Assembly (NCBI GenBank): GCA_014529385.2
Contig: CM043952.1
Location: forward strand, 58,488,119-58,552,118
DNA: 64,000 bases
Source of the DNA: Adiantum capillus-veneris
Taxonomy: Eukaryota; Streptophyta; Polypodiopsida; Polypodiales; Pteridaceae
Direction: 5' to 3'
Shown: positions 43,153 to 54,760 of the stretch, piece after piece
Layout of the letters: each line of letters begins with the position of its first letter
Numbering within the stretch: the stretch's first letter is position 1
Notes under the pieces: generated by a model
Seen by the model: the letters and a program-made list of their open reading frames with translations, nothing else
What the model was told of the DNA's origin: nothing
Databases searched by the model: none
Position numbers and translations under genes: made by a program

Positions 43153-43524
43153 CTAACATCCTCTGGCATGTGTCAACAGTTCAGGGCCTCTCTGCGTTCG
43201 ACGTTGAAACGTGGATGGAAACCATTTTGTTTCGAGGTATGAGGCCGCCCGGTGATGGGTGGGTCTGAACATGCAACACTTTTGTATTGCTCCAACTATA
43301 TCGTGCCACGAAGGACACACGAACTTGCAAGGAATGTTCCGGGCGATAGTGTGAACGCCCTCTTTGTATGCTTTACTTTTGCAAGCCAAGGTTGGATCTT
43401 GCGATCTAGTACCAAGTGATGTGTAAAGAAGACTCAACACACTCATTTCAATAGGGCTCGTGTCACACTGGGACAGGCAATGGCTGGCCATATTGAGGTG
43501 ACGGGTAGCCATTTGCCTAACCAA
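43153..43524 (-). other. Unrecognised 123-codon open frame
   Basis: An open minus-strand frame with an apparently protein-like composition (TLACKSKAYKEGVHTIAR, IPCKFVCPSWHDIVGAI) but no family I know. The duplicated copy (55904-56152) keeps 82 codons with a few substitutions and an altered end. Neither promoter nor splice evidence supports it; it could be a relic exon or chance. Confidence 0.25.
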
Positions 43525-43850
43525 AAGTGGAGGATGGCCTCTAGCTCATGGCAGAGGGGTGGGCAAACTCCTCGATCAACTTTTTCACATGGGTGTCCAA
43601 CTGCAAAAAAGGGGAAGCGAGAACAAATTTGACGGGTCTCAAGCTCTGGCAGTCAACGCAGGAAGGCGTAAACCACATGGCTAGTACTGACTCGCTAATC
43701 GTCTTTCCTGGTCTTTCCATGATCAGCAGAGAGTGTGATTGCGTTTGTGTGGGAGAGGGGTGAAAGCTTCCACACTATCTCGCATGGGCATGCTCAAATG
43801 GGATCGAGCGATGGCTGAGATGATTTGGACCGTCAGATGTACATTTACAT

Positions 43851-43914
43851 AATTCGGGGCATTTGGTAAATTCGGGGAGAAAAGTAAATTCGGGTAGGAT
43901 TGTAAATTCGGGTC
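43851..43914 (+). repeat. AATTCGGG motif repeated every 18 bp
   Basis: AATTCGG begins at 43851, 43869, 43887 and 43905, exactly 18 bases apart; a further pair with the same spacing is at 44050 and 44068. The intervening bases vary. Conserved in the duplicate at 56557-56620. Confidence 0.8.
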
Positions 43915-43924
43915 AATCCACACT

Positions 43925-43992
43925 CCATGTCTTGAACCCTCTATCAGCTCCCCACCACGAGCTAGGTGCACTAACCACTGCGCCCTCATGCG
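43925..43992 (-). repeat. tRNA-like SINE head, minus strand
   Basis: On the minus strand GGGCGCAGTGGTTAGTGC (A box with one mismatch) is followed by GGTTCAAGACA (B box, two mismatches). Present again near 56635-56692. A degenerate SINE-like promoter rather than a tRNA gene. Confidence 0.4.
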
Positions 43993-44555
43993 TACGGTGA
44001 AATATAGGACATTCGAGTATATCATATTGTAAATGTGTGCCGATTAGTAAATTCAAGCAAATTAGTAAATTCGGGGCAGATCTAAGGGTCTATGTTTGAC
44101 GCGCCCTGCATTTTCCTCCTCCACCATTGATCCCATTTGAGCATGCCCGTGTGATATAATGATGAGGGGGTGAGAGGGGCCTAAGTTCTAAAGTGCCTTA
44201 TCCTACAGCTCGCGTACTCTCGACGCTACAGCTCGCGTACTCTCGAGGCTTATAATGTTATGCTGCTGGGGCCTCCATCAGCTCAGGACCCTGCTGGTCT
44301 TAGCGGCCACAAATAACAATCAATAATGAAAAAACAAAGTGAGATAGGCTTTTTAGTCACGCTATGAAAAAACAATGCAGAGAAAGAGGAGATTGACTCT
44401 ATCTTCCTCCTGCATATTGAGATAGGCCTATAATGTGTAAAACTTCTTCTGTGTAGATGATGGCCACTTTTGCGTATATTCTGCTCTCAAAGCAGGCTGC
44501 TGGCTGCAGGTTAGAATGAGCAGCTGATCTTCTGTGGTTGTTGAGCACGCATCAG

Positions 44556-44564
44556 TATATATAG
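44556..44564 (+). promoter_or_regulatory. TATA box of the lectin receptor kinase gene
   Basis: TATATATAG, kept in the duplicated gene at 57222-57230. It ends only five bases before the first in-frame ATG (44569). The usual 25-32 base spacing would start the mRNA near 44585-44590, inside the first frame, favouring the next ATG at 44650. Confidence 0.6.
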
Positions 44565-44568
44565 TAGA

Positions 44569-46935
44569 ATGGCCACCCTGCATGAGTATATTGAGCATGC
44601 ACTTCTTCCTTCCACCTCCATATCCATCTCTTTCCTCCTGCAGCTCCTCATGACTATATTCTGCATATATTTCTTCATTCCAGCTTCCTGCAACAGTAGC
44701 TCACTAGGATTCACCCTCGTGGCCGGCACCCTGGACGAAGACTTCGTCCGCCAACACGTTAAACCCAGCAAGTACCCCTTTGTCACTCCCGAAGGTGTGA
44801 TCTTTCTCACCCAAGACCCCTCTGATTTTGGGCATGATGAAACCCTCTACAACATTGGCCGCATCACTTACAAGAAACCCCTGAGTTTCAAGGACAAATC
44901 CGGCCATCTCCTTTCCTTTAACAGCTTCTTCACCTTCAACATCACCACCATCACTAAGTACAACGAGTCTGGCGATGGCATCGCCTTCGTTCTTACTACA
45001 GACAAGTCACCTCCGGATAACAGCACAGGGCGCTTTCTCGGCCTAATGCCGGAGAAGCTAAATCATCGAGACCAGCGGTTTATGGCAGTCGAATTCGACA
45101 CCTTTCAGAACCTGCAAGAGGAGATTATGGACCCGAGTGCCAGTCATATCGGGATTGATGTGAGCAGCCTCTCATCTCTCAAGCCTATTTACAACACTGC
45201 GGATAAATCGCATCCGCTCTACCTCTACAACAACTACACAATCGCTGCCTGGGTGAGCTACAATGCATCTACACACCTCATACAAGTGTGGGCAACCAAT
45301 CACAGCAGCAATATTGTCTCCCAGCATCCCTTAGTCGATCCAATTCTGAATATCACTCACAATCTCTCTGCAGTCTTTGAGAATTACAGAGACATTTATG
45401 TTGCAATCACGGCTGCCTCTGGGAATAACTCTCAAGCCACCATCCTTTACTCTTGGAACTTCACCATCATCGACACTAATGAGCACAAAGGAATTACCCC
45501 TCGGTGGCGCGTGCCCTTAATCGCCTGCCTTTCATCACTTCTGTTGGTCATTCTGCTTTCTTTATTGTTATCAAAGGTAATTGTTCCCAAGTGGAAGAGG
45601 GCAATGAGAGAACGCAGGAGAACAGACAGCATTAAAGATGCCTCTTTTTCTGTGCGCCAATACCGTTATGTCGAGCTCAAGCATGCAACTCAGAACTTTA
45701 GTGAAAAGCTTGGGATAGGGAAAGGGGGATTTGGGAGAGTATACAAGGGCACTCTCAGCAATGGTGCCATAGTGGCCATCAAGAAGCTTACCGGCCTAAA
45801 GGAGATTAAAGAGAAACACACCCAAGAAGCACGGAGAGGCAGTGAAGGCCACATTACGCGTCGCAAACAGTTGAAAGAATTCGTCAGAGGGTTCCGACGT
45901 ATAATATTCAGCAGAGGCATGAACAACAGTAAGCATCACAACCTGTTGGAGGAGCTTGTCCGAGAGGTGAATATAATCAGCAAGATTAAGCATCGGAATC
46001 TGTTGGAGCTCAGAGGCTGGTGTTGGGAGCATGGGGAAGCACTACTGGTTTTCAAGTACATGCCTAAAGGCAGTCTAGACAAATACCTTCATGGTGCAAA
46101 TCAGAGCAGGCTGGACAGTGAGACGAGGTTCAAGATCATTGAGGGTGTGGCAGCGGGGCTCGAGTATTTGCACCATGGGCTAGAGGAGTGTGTACTACAC
46201 AGAGATGTGAAGCCAGGAAATGTGCTGCTAACAGAGACTATGGAGGCAAAGCTAGGTGACTTTGGGCTTGCATGTCTAGATGAGGAGAAGAAGACAACCG
46301 GAGCGGCGGGCACATTAGGTTATATGGCGCCGGAGGTGCGATTCAAGGGCAACGTGACAGAGAAGGGGGATGTGTATAGCTTCGGGGTGCTGACACTGGT
46401 GGTGGCAAGTGGAAGGAGGCCGCTAAATGACCCAAATTTCACACAATATATAAGCCACCTAGTGGATGAAGTATGGCTAACTCACCAAAGGAGCAGCATC
46501 TTGGATGTACTTGATCCCAGCCTCAAAATGGATGTCACACAACTGGCTAATATGTCTTCTTCTTCAGCAGATCAGGAAATAAGGGCTTCAATTGAGGATG
46601 AGGAGAGGCAGAAGTGGACATGTGTGCTGCACTTGGGCGTGATTTGCACTCAGATGGACCCGGAGGAACGGCCATCGATGAGAGAGGTGCATCAGGCGCT
46701 GAGGAATCGTATGGTGTTGCCATTGCCCAGTATCTGGGCTTTCTATCCACCAGGACCCTCTAATTCAGACTCTAATTCTGTTGCTAACTATACAACAGCT
46801 CCTGCTGCATCACTTGAAACTGAATCTGGTGGCTCTAGTTTGCAGCCACGCCCCTTCTCTTCTGATCTTATAAGCACTTCTCTGGAGCTGGATCGGACCC
46901 CTTCCTTCAGCTCTGTGTATTTATTATCTGCATGA
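44569..46935 (+). CDS. L-type lectin-domain receptor-like kinase (intronless)
   Basis: 788 codons from 44569. The position of the TATA box suggests translation really starts at Met28 (44650), which also gives a neat signal peptide (MTIFCIYFFIPASC). Residues 46-300: legume-lectin domain (GDGIAFVL, MAVEFDT at 172-178, HIGIDVSS), extracellular, with many N-glycosylation sequons. Residues 315-338: membrane span, then a basic stop-transfer (KWKR). Residues 370-715: Ser/Thr kinase with GIGKGGFG (383-390), Lys405, Glu466, HRDVKPGN (544-551), DFG (564-566) and APE (587-589), all intact. An unusual charged insert of about 50 residues (411-460) separates Lys405 from helix C. The Ser-rich tail is cytoplasmic. 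Such kinases sit in the plasma membrane and take part in defence and development signalling. A truncated copy is at 57235. Confidence 0.93.
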   Translation: MATLHEYIEHALLPSTSISISFLLQLLMTIFCIYFFIPASCNSSSLGFTLVAGTLDEDFVRQHVKPSKYPFVTPEGVIFLTQDPSDFGHDETLYNIGRITYKKPLSFKDKSGHLLSFNSFFTFNITTITKYNESGDGIAFVLTTDKSPPDNSTGRFLGLMPEKLNHRDQRFMAVEFDTFQNLQEEIMDPSASHIGIDVSSLSSLKPIYNTADKSHPLYLYNNYTIAAWVSYNASTHLIQVWATNHSSNIVSQHPLVDPILNITHNLSAVFENYRDIYVAITAASGNNSQATILYSWNFTIIDTNEHKGITPRWRVPLIACLSSLLLVILLSLLLSKVIVPKWKRAMRERRRTDSIKDASFSVRQYRYVELKHATQNFSEKLGIGKGGFGRVYKGTLSNGAIVAIKKLTGLKEIKEKHTQEARRGSEGHITRRKQLKEFVRGFRRIIFSRGMNNSKHHNLLEELVREVNIISKIKHRNLLELRGWCWEHGEALLVFKYMPKGSLDKYLHGANQSRLDSETRFKIIEGVAAGLEYLHHGLEECVLHRDVKPGNVLLTETMEAKLGDFGLACLDEEKKTTGAAGTLGYMAPEVRFKGNVTEKGDVYSFGVLTLVVASGRRPLNDPNFTQYISHLVDEVWLTHQRSSILDVLDPSLKMDVTQLANMSSSSADQEIRASIEDEERQKWTCVLHLGVICTQMDPEERPSMREVHQALRNRMVLPLPSIWAFYPPGPSNSDSNSVANYTTAPAASLETESGGSSLQPRPFSSDLISTSLELDRTPSFSSVYLLSA

Positions 46936-47682
46936 ATATGAACCATATGTAGCAGAGAGAGTGTGGTGCGCAGTGGTGCCCTTCAAAAATAGGGCTTGAG
47001 TTGCGTGGCCCTGTGGTGCGTGCGAAAACAAGAAAGGGTTGCTGGCAGCTGCTGTTGTGCAGCATGCACACACACAGAGACCGACGTCATTGCTAGAAAA
47101 AAACCGGGGTCTAGTGTATTTAAACCGGCTGAAATTATAAAAGCCCGATTAGATTTTGAGACAAGTTTTAGTGTAATTAACGGTAAAAGCTTCAAATTTT
47201 TACTTCAAAACGAGAATTTCAAGTTTCCCCTTATTTTGTTCGGTTAGGAAAAATGTATTTTTCTAGCCCTGTTCAGACTGAGATGTGCTCGTGCATGACT
47301 TCGCATCAGCATAGAGACGGTTATCACGAGATGCGCACATTAATGATTGCAACCCATCATTTCATACATGTTGCACCTCAGCTTTAAGTGCCACGGGGTC
47401 CCAACCATGGGATCAATGGCTCTTGTGCAAAATCAAGGGCGCTCGAAGATCTCGGCCGTCGATGCGTAAAAACTAAACTCGGAATCCCGAGTTTTTATGT
47501 GGAAATCTATTGTTTTGAGTTTAAGTTTATGAAAAAACACATCCACCTCAAGAAAGCGCACGCGGACGTGATGGTTAAGACCTCGGACTCTCAAGCTAGT
47601 AGTGAAGGTTCAAATCCCGATTGGGGAAACGTCGGCATCCCGAGATTCGGCCCCCCGTGCTCGGTAAAAACTAAAAGCTTAA
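46936..47682 (+). other. 3' flank of the kinase gene, with a tRNA-like segment
   Basis: No gene. At 47565-47620 an A-box-like GTGATGGTTAAGA and a perfect B box GGTTCAAATCC (47607-47617) look like another SINE head. The segment ends at the junction of the tandem duplication (47682/47683), where the sequence changes into chimeric-element gag. Confidence 0.5.
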
Positions 47683-48500
47683 ATGAGTTCAACTCTTTGT
47701 ATAGTCAGTTGACACCTCAGGGCTTTAAGGAGTTTGATGATGAACTCAAGTCTATATTCTTGTTATGTTCTCTATCCAATTCATGGGACATTTTTTGCAC
47801 AGTCATTAGAAACTCGGCTCTGAATGGCAAGTTAGTGTTCAATGACATCACAAATGCGTTGCTCACTGAAGAAATTTGACGTAAATCTCTCGAAGGTGCT
47901 AGTCATGGAGATGCATATATGGCTGGTAGTTCAACAAAGCCAAGAGGCCGTGACATGAAAAAATACAAAAGCAAGAGTAGAGATCGAAATCCTCATAGTC
48001 CTAGCAAACACAAGAACTCAAGTAGAGATCGTAGTGCCAAAAATGTCGAGTGTTACTATATCCATAAGAAGGGCCATTACAAAACGATTGTTGCAGTTTC
48101 CTAAGAGATTAAAAAAACATGCAAAAATATAATTTTGGCAAAGGCAAAAGTACGATAAAGATTGAAGAGCTCAATGTGGTTGAGTCTCCCATACCTACGA
48201 TTGCAGTAGAGGATGCTCCTTCTCCAGTGATGCACATTATACCAACAAAGATTCATACATAGGTGATAACAGATCCCTCAAATGTTCTCATTTTCACTTC
48301 AGATCTCACTCTAGATACTTTGCTTGCACAGGATGAGGGTTATGCACAGAATTGGATTCTTGATTCTAGTGCAAGTTTTCATGTCACACTACATAGAGAG
48401 TGGTTTTCCTCTTATGCATCCATGCATGAGATAGTCAAGCTTGGTGATTCCTATGAGCTTGACATTATTGGCATTGGTGATATGAAACCGATAATTCAAT
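47683..48500 (+). pseudogene. gag-pro: Chimeric element, copy 2: copia gag-protease remnant
   Basis: Starts inside gag (FNSLYSQLTPQGFKEFDDEL); the first 124 codons present in copy 1 are not duplicated. The basic region, ruined knuckle (CYYIHKKGHYK) and protease with DSS in place of DSG are as in copy 1, so these lesions predate the duplication. An extra TAG has arisen (48260-48262), and the frame around TLLAQDEGYAQNW is better preserved than in copy 1. Confidence 0.8.
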
Positions 48501-51277
48501 AGAAAGCTCTATTTTTGCGTATATGATTTTTGTTAGAGAATCTGTAAATGATTCTAGTGTTTTGACAAGTAGAAATAAAGGAAATTAAGAGGAATTAAAC
48601 TTGTCTAATTTCCTAAATGGATTCCAAGATGTTCTCATTGATAATATCCCTAGTGAGCTACCTCCAAAACGAGGGGATGATGACCGTGCAATAGAGCTTC
48701 TACAAAGAAGCTCACCACCTAATAAACCTATTTATTGAGTTTCACAAGCTCATTAATAGGAGATCATGAGGCAAGTGCATGAATTGGTGGAAAAAGGGAT
48801 AGTGAGACCTAACTACTCTCCATTCTATTCACCAATACTTTTAGTGAAAAAGAAAGATGACACATATCACATGTGTGTTGACTATAGAGCACTAAATATG
48901 ATCCTATTAAAAAAAAAGATTTTCCATGCCGCAGGCAGAAGACCTATTTGTGATAAGCTACAAGTTTTGGCCTAACAAATGCTCCAGCTGCATTCAAACT
49001 TATGATGGACAAAAATCTTTAGGCCACTCAAATTCTCTCGAGGACATAAACAACACCTTTAGGTAATCTTTCAAGCTTTGAGAGAGAATAAACTTTTCAT
49101 TAATCAGAAAAAGAGTGAATTTTTCCTTCAAGAGATTCAATACTTAGGTCACATTATCTCTCAAGATGGTATTTGTATGGATCTAGCCAAGCTTGAGGTA
49201 GTAAAAGGATGGCCTATTCAAGGAATCTACATGAGCTACAAAGCTTTATTAGTTTATGTGCATACTATTAATGCTTCATAACTAAATTGTCCCAAATAGT
49301 AGAACCATTACATGACTTGACAAACAAAAATGTTAAGTACATATGGATGGCTAAGGAGAAAAATGATTTTGACAAGCTTAAAGAAAAACTTACCTACTCG
49401 TGCTTACACTACCTGATCTCTCAAAGCCATTGTAGGTCCAATGTGATGCTTGTGGAGATTTCCTTTGAGCAGTTTTTTTTCAAGAAGGGCATGCCACAAC
49501 ATATGAGAGTCAAAGCCTCAATTCCGACAAGCGAGTATTGGGCATCTACGAGAAGGAGCTACTAGCTCTCCTATATGCCCTTGACACATGGAACCACTAC
49601 CTTTTGGGGACTCCATTCATCCTATGCACGGATCACCGAAGTCTTACGTACTTCGTGATGCAAACCAAGCTATACGGCAAACAAATGAGGTGGGAGAATT
49701 TTCTTACAAAATTTACTTTTCATATTGCTCACATTGCTGGAAAGCACAATTAAGTAGGTGATGCACTATCACGATGGCCAAGATCCAATGCGGTGATCAT
49801 AGCAACTCACAAAGATCTATCTTCTATTATAGATAATCGATGAGTATGCTATTGGCCACGATTTTCAAGATGTAATTTCAATCATTGCCTCAGGGAAGAA
49901 AGAATAACCATTCACCTTGTGGGATGGTTATCTTCTCCATGGAAATAGGCTATGTGTTACTCACTCTCTTCATGAGAAAGTGATGTATGAATCCCATGCT
50001 TCTCCCTATGCGGGACATAAAGGGATTCAACCTATTCTTCGAGGAGTAGAGACATATTTCTATTGGCCTACCATCAAAATGGACATACAAGACTATGTGT
50101 CAAAATGTGTGGTATGCCAAAAGACAAAGTATGATAGGGGGAAGCAACCTGGATTGATCCAACCTTTTCAAATTTCTTATTCACCATGGAAGAGCATATC
50201 CATGGATTTTATCTTTGGATTGTCCAAGTCCATCCATGGGAATACGAGAATATGGACAATAGTAGACAAGTTTAGCAAACAAGCACATTTTATACCTGTC
50301 AAAAAGACTATTAAGGCACACAAAATGGAAACCCTCTTCATATCCCAAATTTTTAAACACAATGGCTTTCCAACAACAATAGTGGTCGGATATAGATCCT
50401 CGAATGACCAATAATTCCAGGAATGGTCTTTTTGAGAATCTAGGTATGAGGCTCAATTTCTCTTTGGCTTATCACCCACAAACGGATGGCAAAGTGAAAT
50501 AGCCAACCTTACGATTCCAGATCTACTTAAGACCTATGTTACTGAAATAGATTAATGTTCACTATGTGAAAAGTACTTAATTGTTGGAGAGTATGCATAC
50601 AATAACACTGTCCATACTACTACGAGAAGGTCACCTTTTGAAATCATTGAAGGAAGACATTAAAGTCCCTTACTACTTAAGGTACATGGGAAGATCTTTG
50701 ATGCCGATGAATAGAGATGAGATCTACAAGAATATTTCCAAAAGATTAAGGAGGTTATATCCATCTTGCAACAAAGGCAAAATACTACAAACAAGCACAT
50801 AAGGGCCTTAGATTTTAAAAAAATGATTAGGCCCTATTCCAATTTCCCAAGGCTCAATTGCGACAAACTACCGGCAAAAATCCTACAAGCCATCAAAAGT
50901 ATTATGCTAAACTAGCAAAAACATACTATGGTCCTTTTCAAATACTAAAACAATCAATGAGATGGCCTATCAACTCAAGTTTCCCAACCATTGTCTCATA
51001 CACAATGATTTTCATGTTAGCCTCTTAAGCCTTACAAAGGAGAGCCACCGTAAAAACCAATCATTGAGGAACTACCCGAGATCGTAGATCAAGAAGAGGT
51101 ACTTCAGTCCGAATTGATTCTTCGACATTAAGACAAGGTACTAAGACATTGTAAGATTATCCTCGGTATCTTATTAAGTTCAAAAATTATCTTTCTGAAG
51201 ATGCTAGTAGATGGATGCAAGGAACACAGCTTAAGGATATTATAAACCTTGTCAATGCTTACAATGCTACATTAGAG
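48501..51277 (+). pseudogene. pol: Chimeric element, copy 2: chromovirus pol remnant
   Basis: The same order as copy 1: RT fingers (48766), thumb (49078), RNase H (49287-49753), integrase (49917-50640), GPF motif (about 50930) and a chromodomain-like segment (51164-51277). The Y/FxDD box is missing here too. Copy 2 keeps some frames that copy 1 has lost: RNase H reads GIYEKELLALLYALDTW in one piece, and the integrase lacks the stop before GVET found in copy 1. Confidence 0.85.
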
Positions 51278-51666
51278 TCAGCAAATGTAAATACTTCTTA
51301 AATGAAAATGTTTTTGTCTTATAAGACTAGTTCTATTTTTATTGTGCATAAATTTAAATAGTATGTATGCTTTTAGAATCATGTTTGTGATGACAACGTC
51401 TCTCAAACACCAGGTATAATTTTTCACTCTACTTTGGAAATATGATATGGAATCAAGAGCAGACATGCTTGTGGCGGCTAAGCCTCCCCAACACCAAATG
51501 GATTAGTCATCTATTTTGGAAGGATTTTGTAGGGTAAAAATGGATCTTCTGTTCGCTAAGAAACTCTGATTAATGACTAAGACTTTATCTCCTCTACCTC
51601 ATAGACAAAGACTTTATCTCGTCTACCTCATAGTCGAGGGCGAGTATGATTTCAAGAGAGACGTAA

Positions 51667-52332
51667 TGTCATAAAATCTAATATCTTACTAACCCAAAGA
51701 TTTTATTATATTAAACTTATCATTTAATGTGGGATAATAAACGGGAACAAGAGTTAGAATAGAGACATGTGCTTTTAGATTTATCTCAGCAAAGGACCAA
51801 AGGCAATGGGTCCAAATGGGAGACGGTCTAGCAAAGAGAAATGCCTACTAATGGAGCTTAAAAGACCTTAGGATTAGCTTCATTAAAGACCTCCAAAGGT
51901 TAGTGTTAAAAGTCCTTAGACCCAGGGCCTTAGGCAAGCTAGGGCTAAGCTTGAGGTGGGAACCTGACCCAAGCTTGAGGTGCTTGTGATGCTTGCTTGA
52001 GGCAAAACAGGTGCAAGTTGTGGTGGCAAGCTTGAGAATGCAAAATTGCAAGTCACGACAAGGTTATCGTTCATGGAGATGTCCCTCCTTGTCTATTGTG
52101 ATACATCCAAGTCTAGTGCGGTACATTTCTTTTGAGTGTGGTCACAACGAAGAGGGAAGAGAGGAGAGTAATCTTTCAACTTTTGTTTTTTTTTTAAGTA
52201 TCCTGGGCAGTATGTCCAAGCTTCTTATCTTGAGACACTCCTTCAATATCAATTAGAATCTCCCTACTTCAAAATCTCATAGTGCTTGGACTTGTAACTC
52301 CAGAATTATTCTGGTAGCTACGATATTTATCA
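51667..52332 (+). repeat. 3' LTR of the chimeric element, copy 2
   Basis: TGTCATAAAATC ... GATATTTATCA, 666 bases, matching 38753-39420 with scattered substitutions. Bases 51278-51666 are the element's 3' untranslated part. Confidence 0.55.
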
Positions 52333-53339
52333 CCCATAGACCTAGGGAGTCTTGCATAATATGTTAGAGTAAAGATCATTATTTTCTCTTGTATGGAGTG
52401 TACACCATCATACTCAAGCTTGTACTAGTAGCTTAAACCAAATATTTTGGACTAGCTATAACATCTCACCTCATGATTCTGCATGGATTCTAATGCACAT
52501 TATCCAAGCTTGTACTAGTAGCTTAAACCAAAATTGTTGGACTAGCTATAACATCTTCTCACCTCATGACTCATGATTCATGGATTCTAATACACATTAT
52601 CCAAGCTCTTCTTCTTTGTTTAAAAATGGAGTGGATAGGTCCTATGGACTTGTATAAGCTAAAAAATGTTTGAGTATTAAAGTACCTTCCCAACTCTTTT
52701 ATTTTTTGCAAGTGAGTAGAAAATTTTGTGTGGGCATGGAATTGGTTTTCATGTATGTCCTTTGCATTTGCAAATAGCTTGTGAACATTTGTAAGTAGAC
52801 TTGTTGACATCATTCCAAGTGTACACATGCATCACAACTCATCTAGCTGAAATTGTGACACCGAAAGGAGGTTGCAATCTTTGAAACAATTGTCCCAAAT
52901 TTATGCAAGTTTTCCAAAATTCCTAAAATTGTGTTACAAGTAATTGTTGCACTTGACTTTATGAATTTAAATGCATTTATAGCGACCCATTGGCCCAAGA
53001 AGAGGCTTAATGTGGTTGGAGATGTTCCATCTAGTTCAAAGCATGTTGATCCTTGCAAGAAGGGATAGAGTGACTATTGCTTTCTCACTTTTAGTCCTTG
53101 CATAACTATAATTAAGTTCATCTATCTCATTTATATGCTTTGTGGATATACATTTTTATTCTTTCTCATGTACATAGTGGATATTGACTACATTTTGGTC
53201 TATCTCCTGTATGTATAATTGGATACCAACTTGCTCATGACTCTTGGTTTTGTTCTTTGGATACTAAATTTTTTAGCATTACATAGGGGATCTCTATAAT
53301 TGTGTTATGTTTGTTACCAATATATCTTTGGATTCACAC

Positions 53340-53340
<1 letters not shown>

Positions 53341-53380
<40 letters not shown>
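53341..53380 (+). repeat. Forty-base poly-C run
   Basis: Forty consecutive C, against twelve at the matching place in unit 1 (40427-40438). It could form an i-motif, or G-quadruplexes on the other strand. A length this exact may also reflect the limits of sequencing. Confidence 0.9.
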
Positions 53381-53382
<2 letters not shown>

Positions 53383-54577
53383 TCTCCCTCTTCAAGTAAC
53401 TTCCTTAACAAGGAATTGTTGCAATTGACCTTATGAAGTTACCATTCAAACATTTGACTACTCACAACCTAACATTTTTGTCAAAAAATTAACATTTTTT
53501 CATGAATTATAAATGAAACATGGTGTAGCCTCATACAAGGTATGATTGTTGAGAAGCAAAGTCTTATCTACAAAATATATATTAGTGTTGATAGATTTTT
53601 GACATTGCATTCACCAATCTTTGACACTCATTTACTGTATGTGCTTTTTGGTGAATTACCAATCTTTTTTGTATGAATGATTATGGATCCTAACACCTCT
53701 GTGACTTACACACTAGGAAGATAGCCTCGACGCGTCCAAGGTAATGTATGTATGTTTGTGATGTATTGATACACTAAACAATTTGAATCTCAAGATGAAC
53801 AACTGTGTTTTAGATCCACCATTATGGAGGGGTCGAGTCACAGCCATGGAGGTTATTCGTCTGCTTGAGGACTTAAATGTAGTAAGGTAACAACGTTGAT
53901 ATAGTAAAGTAATTAGGTTCTCTTGTATCTATTTATCTATACTAATAGTCTTTTGTCTGGATGTATGTTACAATTTGATCAACGGTTGTTGCTGGTGGGT
54001 ATATTTCATGCTTCATATGATTTGATCTTGCTCTGCTACATCCAGGTTTCTATCCAGATAGGAGTTAGAACACGTATTACCATTGTAGAGTTCTACAGAA
54101 CCCTCCCATTAATGAATGTTGTGTTTCCACAGAGTCATAGTCAAGGTGCTTGGTTCCTACGTGTCTTTGTTTTAGGATTTCTACCTCCAATGATTGTTTG
54201 ATGTATCTTACATCGTGAACCACCATGGGTGATTTAGGTATTGTGGTAGGGCATGTCGTAGGCTACACATTATAGAGTAGAAAGCTTGAGCCTCTATGTG
54301 CTATGCATAAATATTGTCTTGGATATTGCTATATTTTGGGATATAAAAAGATCAACTACTCTTTACGTTTGAGTGAAGTTAGTGTGAGTGTGTGTTGTGA
54401 AAGATTTTGCCTAAGTCAGTCCATGTCGCTGCCGAATGTGGCACCACATTACTATGTAAATCAATTGTGGGAAATTTGGGTTTTGGGGGCTTGGGGGAGT
54501 TTTGGGCCTCAAGACTTTTACTATGTGAACATTTTTTCCTAATATTAATGAAGAGATTATCAGTGTTGCAACCATAG

Positions 54578-54581
<4 letters not shown>

Positions 54582-54650
<69 letters not shown>

Positions 54651-54700
54651 GTGCCAAGGGCACTAGAGAGGGAGAGAGAGGTGGGCAAGTACTTCAACAC

Positions 54701-54748
<48 letters not shown>

Positions 54749-54760
54749 GAGAGAGAGGTG
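54582..54760 (+). repeat. (CT)n and (GA)n arms around a perfect hairpin
   Basis: About 34 CT units (54582-54649) run into AGTGCC-AAG-GGCACT and then GA-rich sequence. The arms 54644-54655 and 54659-54670 are perfectly complementary, and the flanking CT and GA runs extend the potential pairing far beyond. In unit 1 the CT and GA runs are separated by about 30 unpaired bases, so the hairpin is a novelty of unit 2. Confidence 0.85.

Larger units (their letters stand above)
34772..47682 (+). repeat. Tandem segmental duplication, unit 1 (12.9 kb)
   Basis: Everything from the middle of the chimeric gag to the kinase gene recurs in the same order from 47683. Offsets between matching points are 12911 bases at the start and 12666 at the kinase start; small indels explain the drift. 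The two units differ by a few percent by eye. The left border lies at ATGAGTTCAACTC, which also stands at the start of unit 2. Confidence 0.9.
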
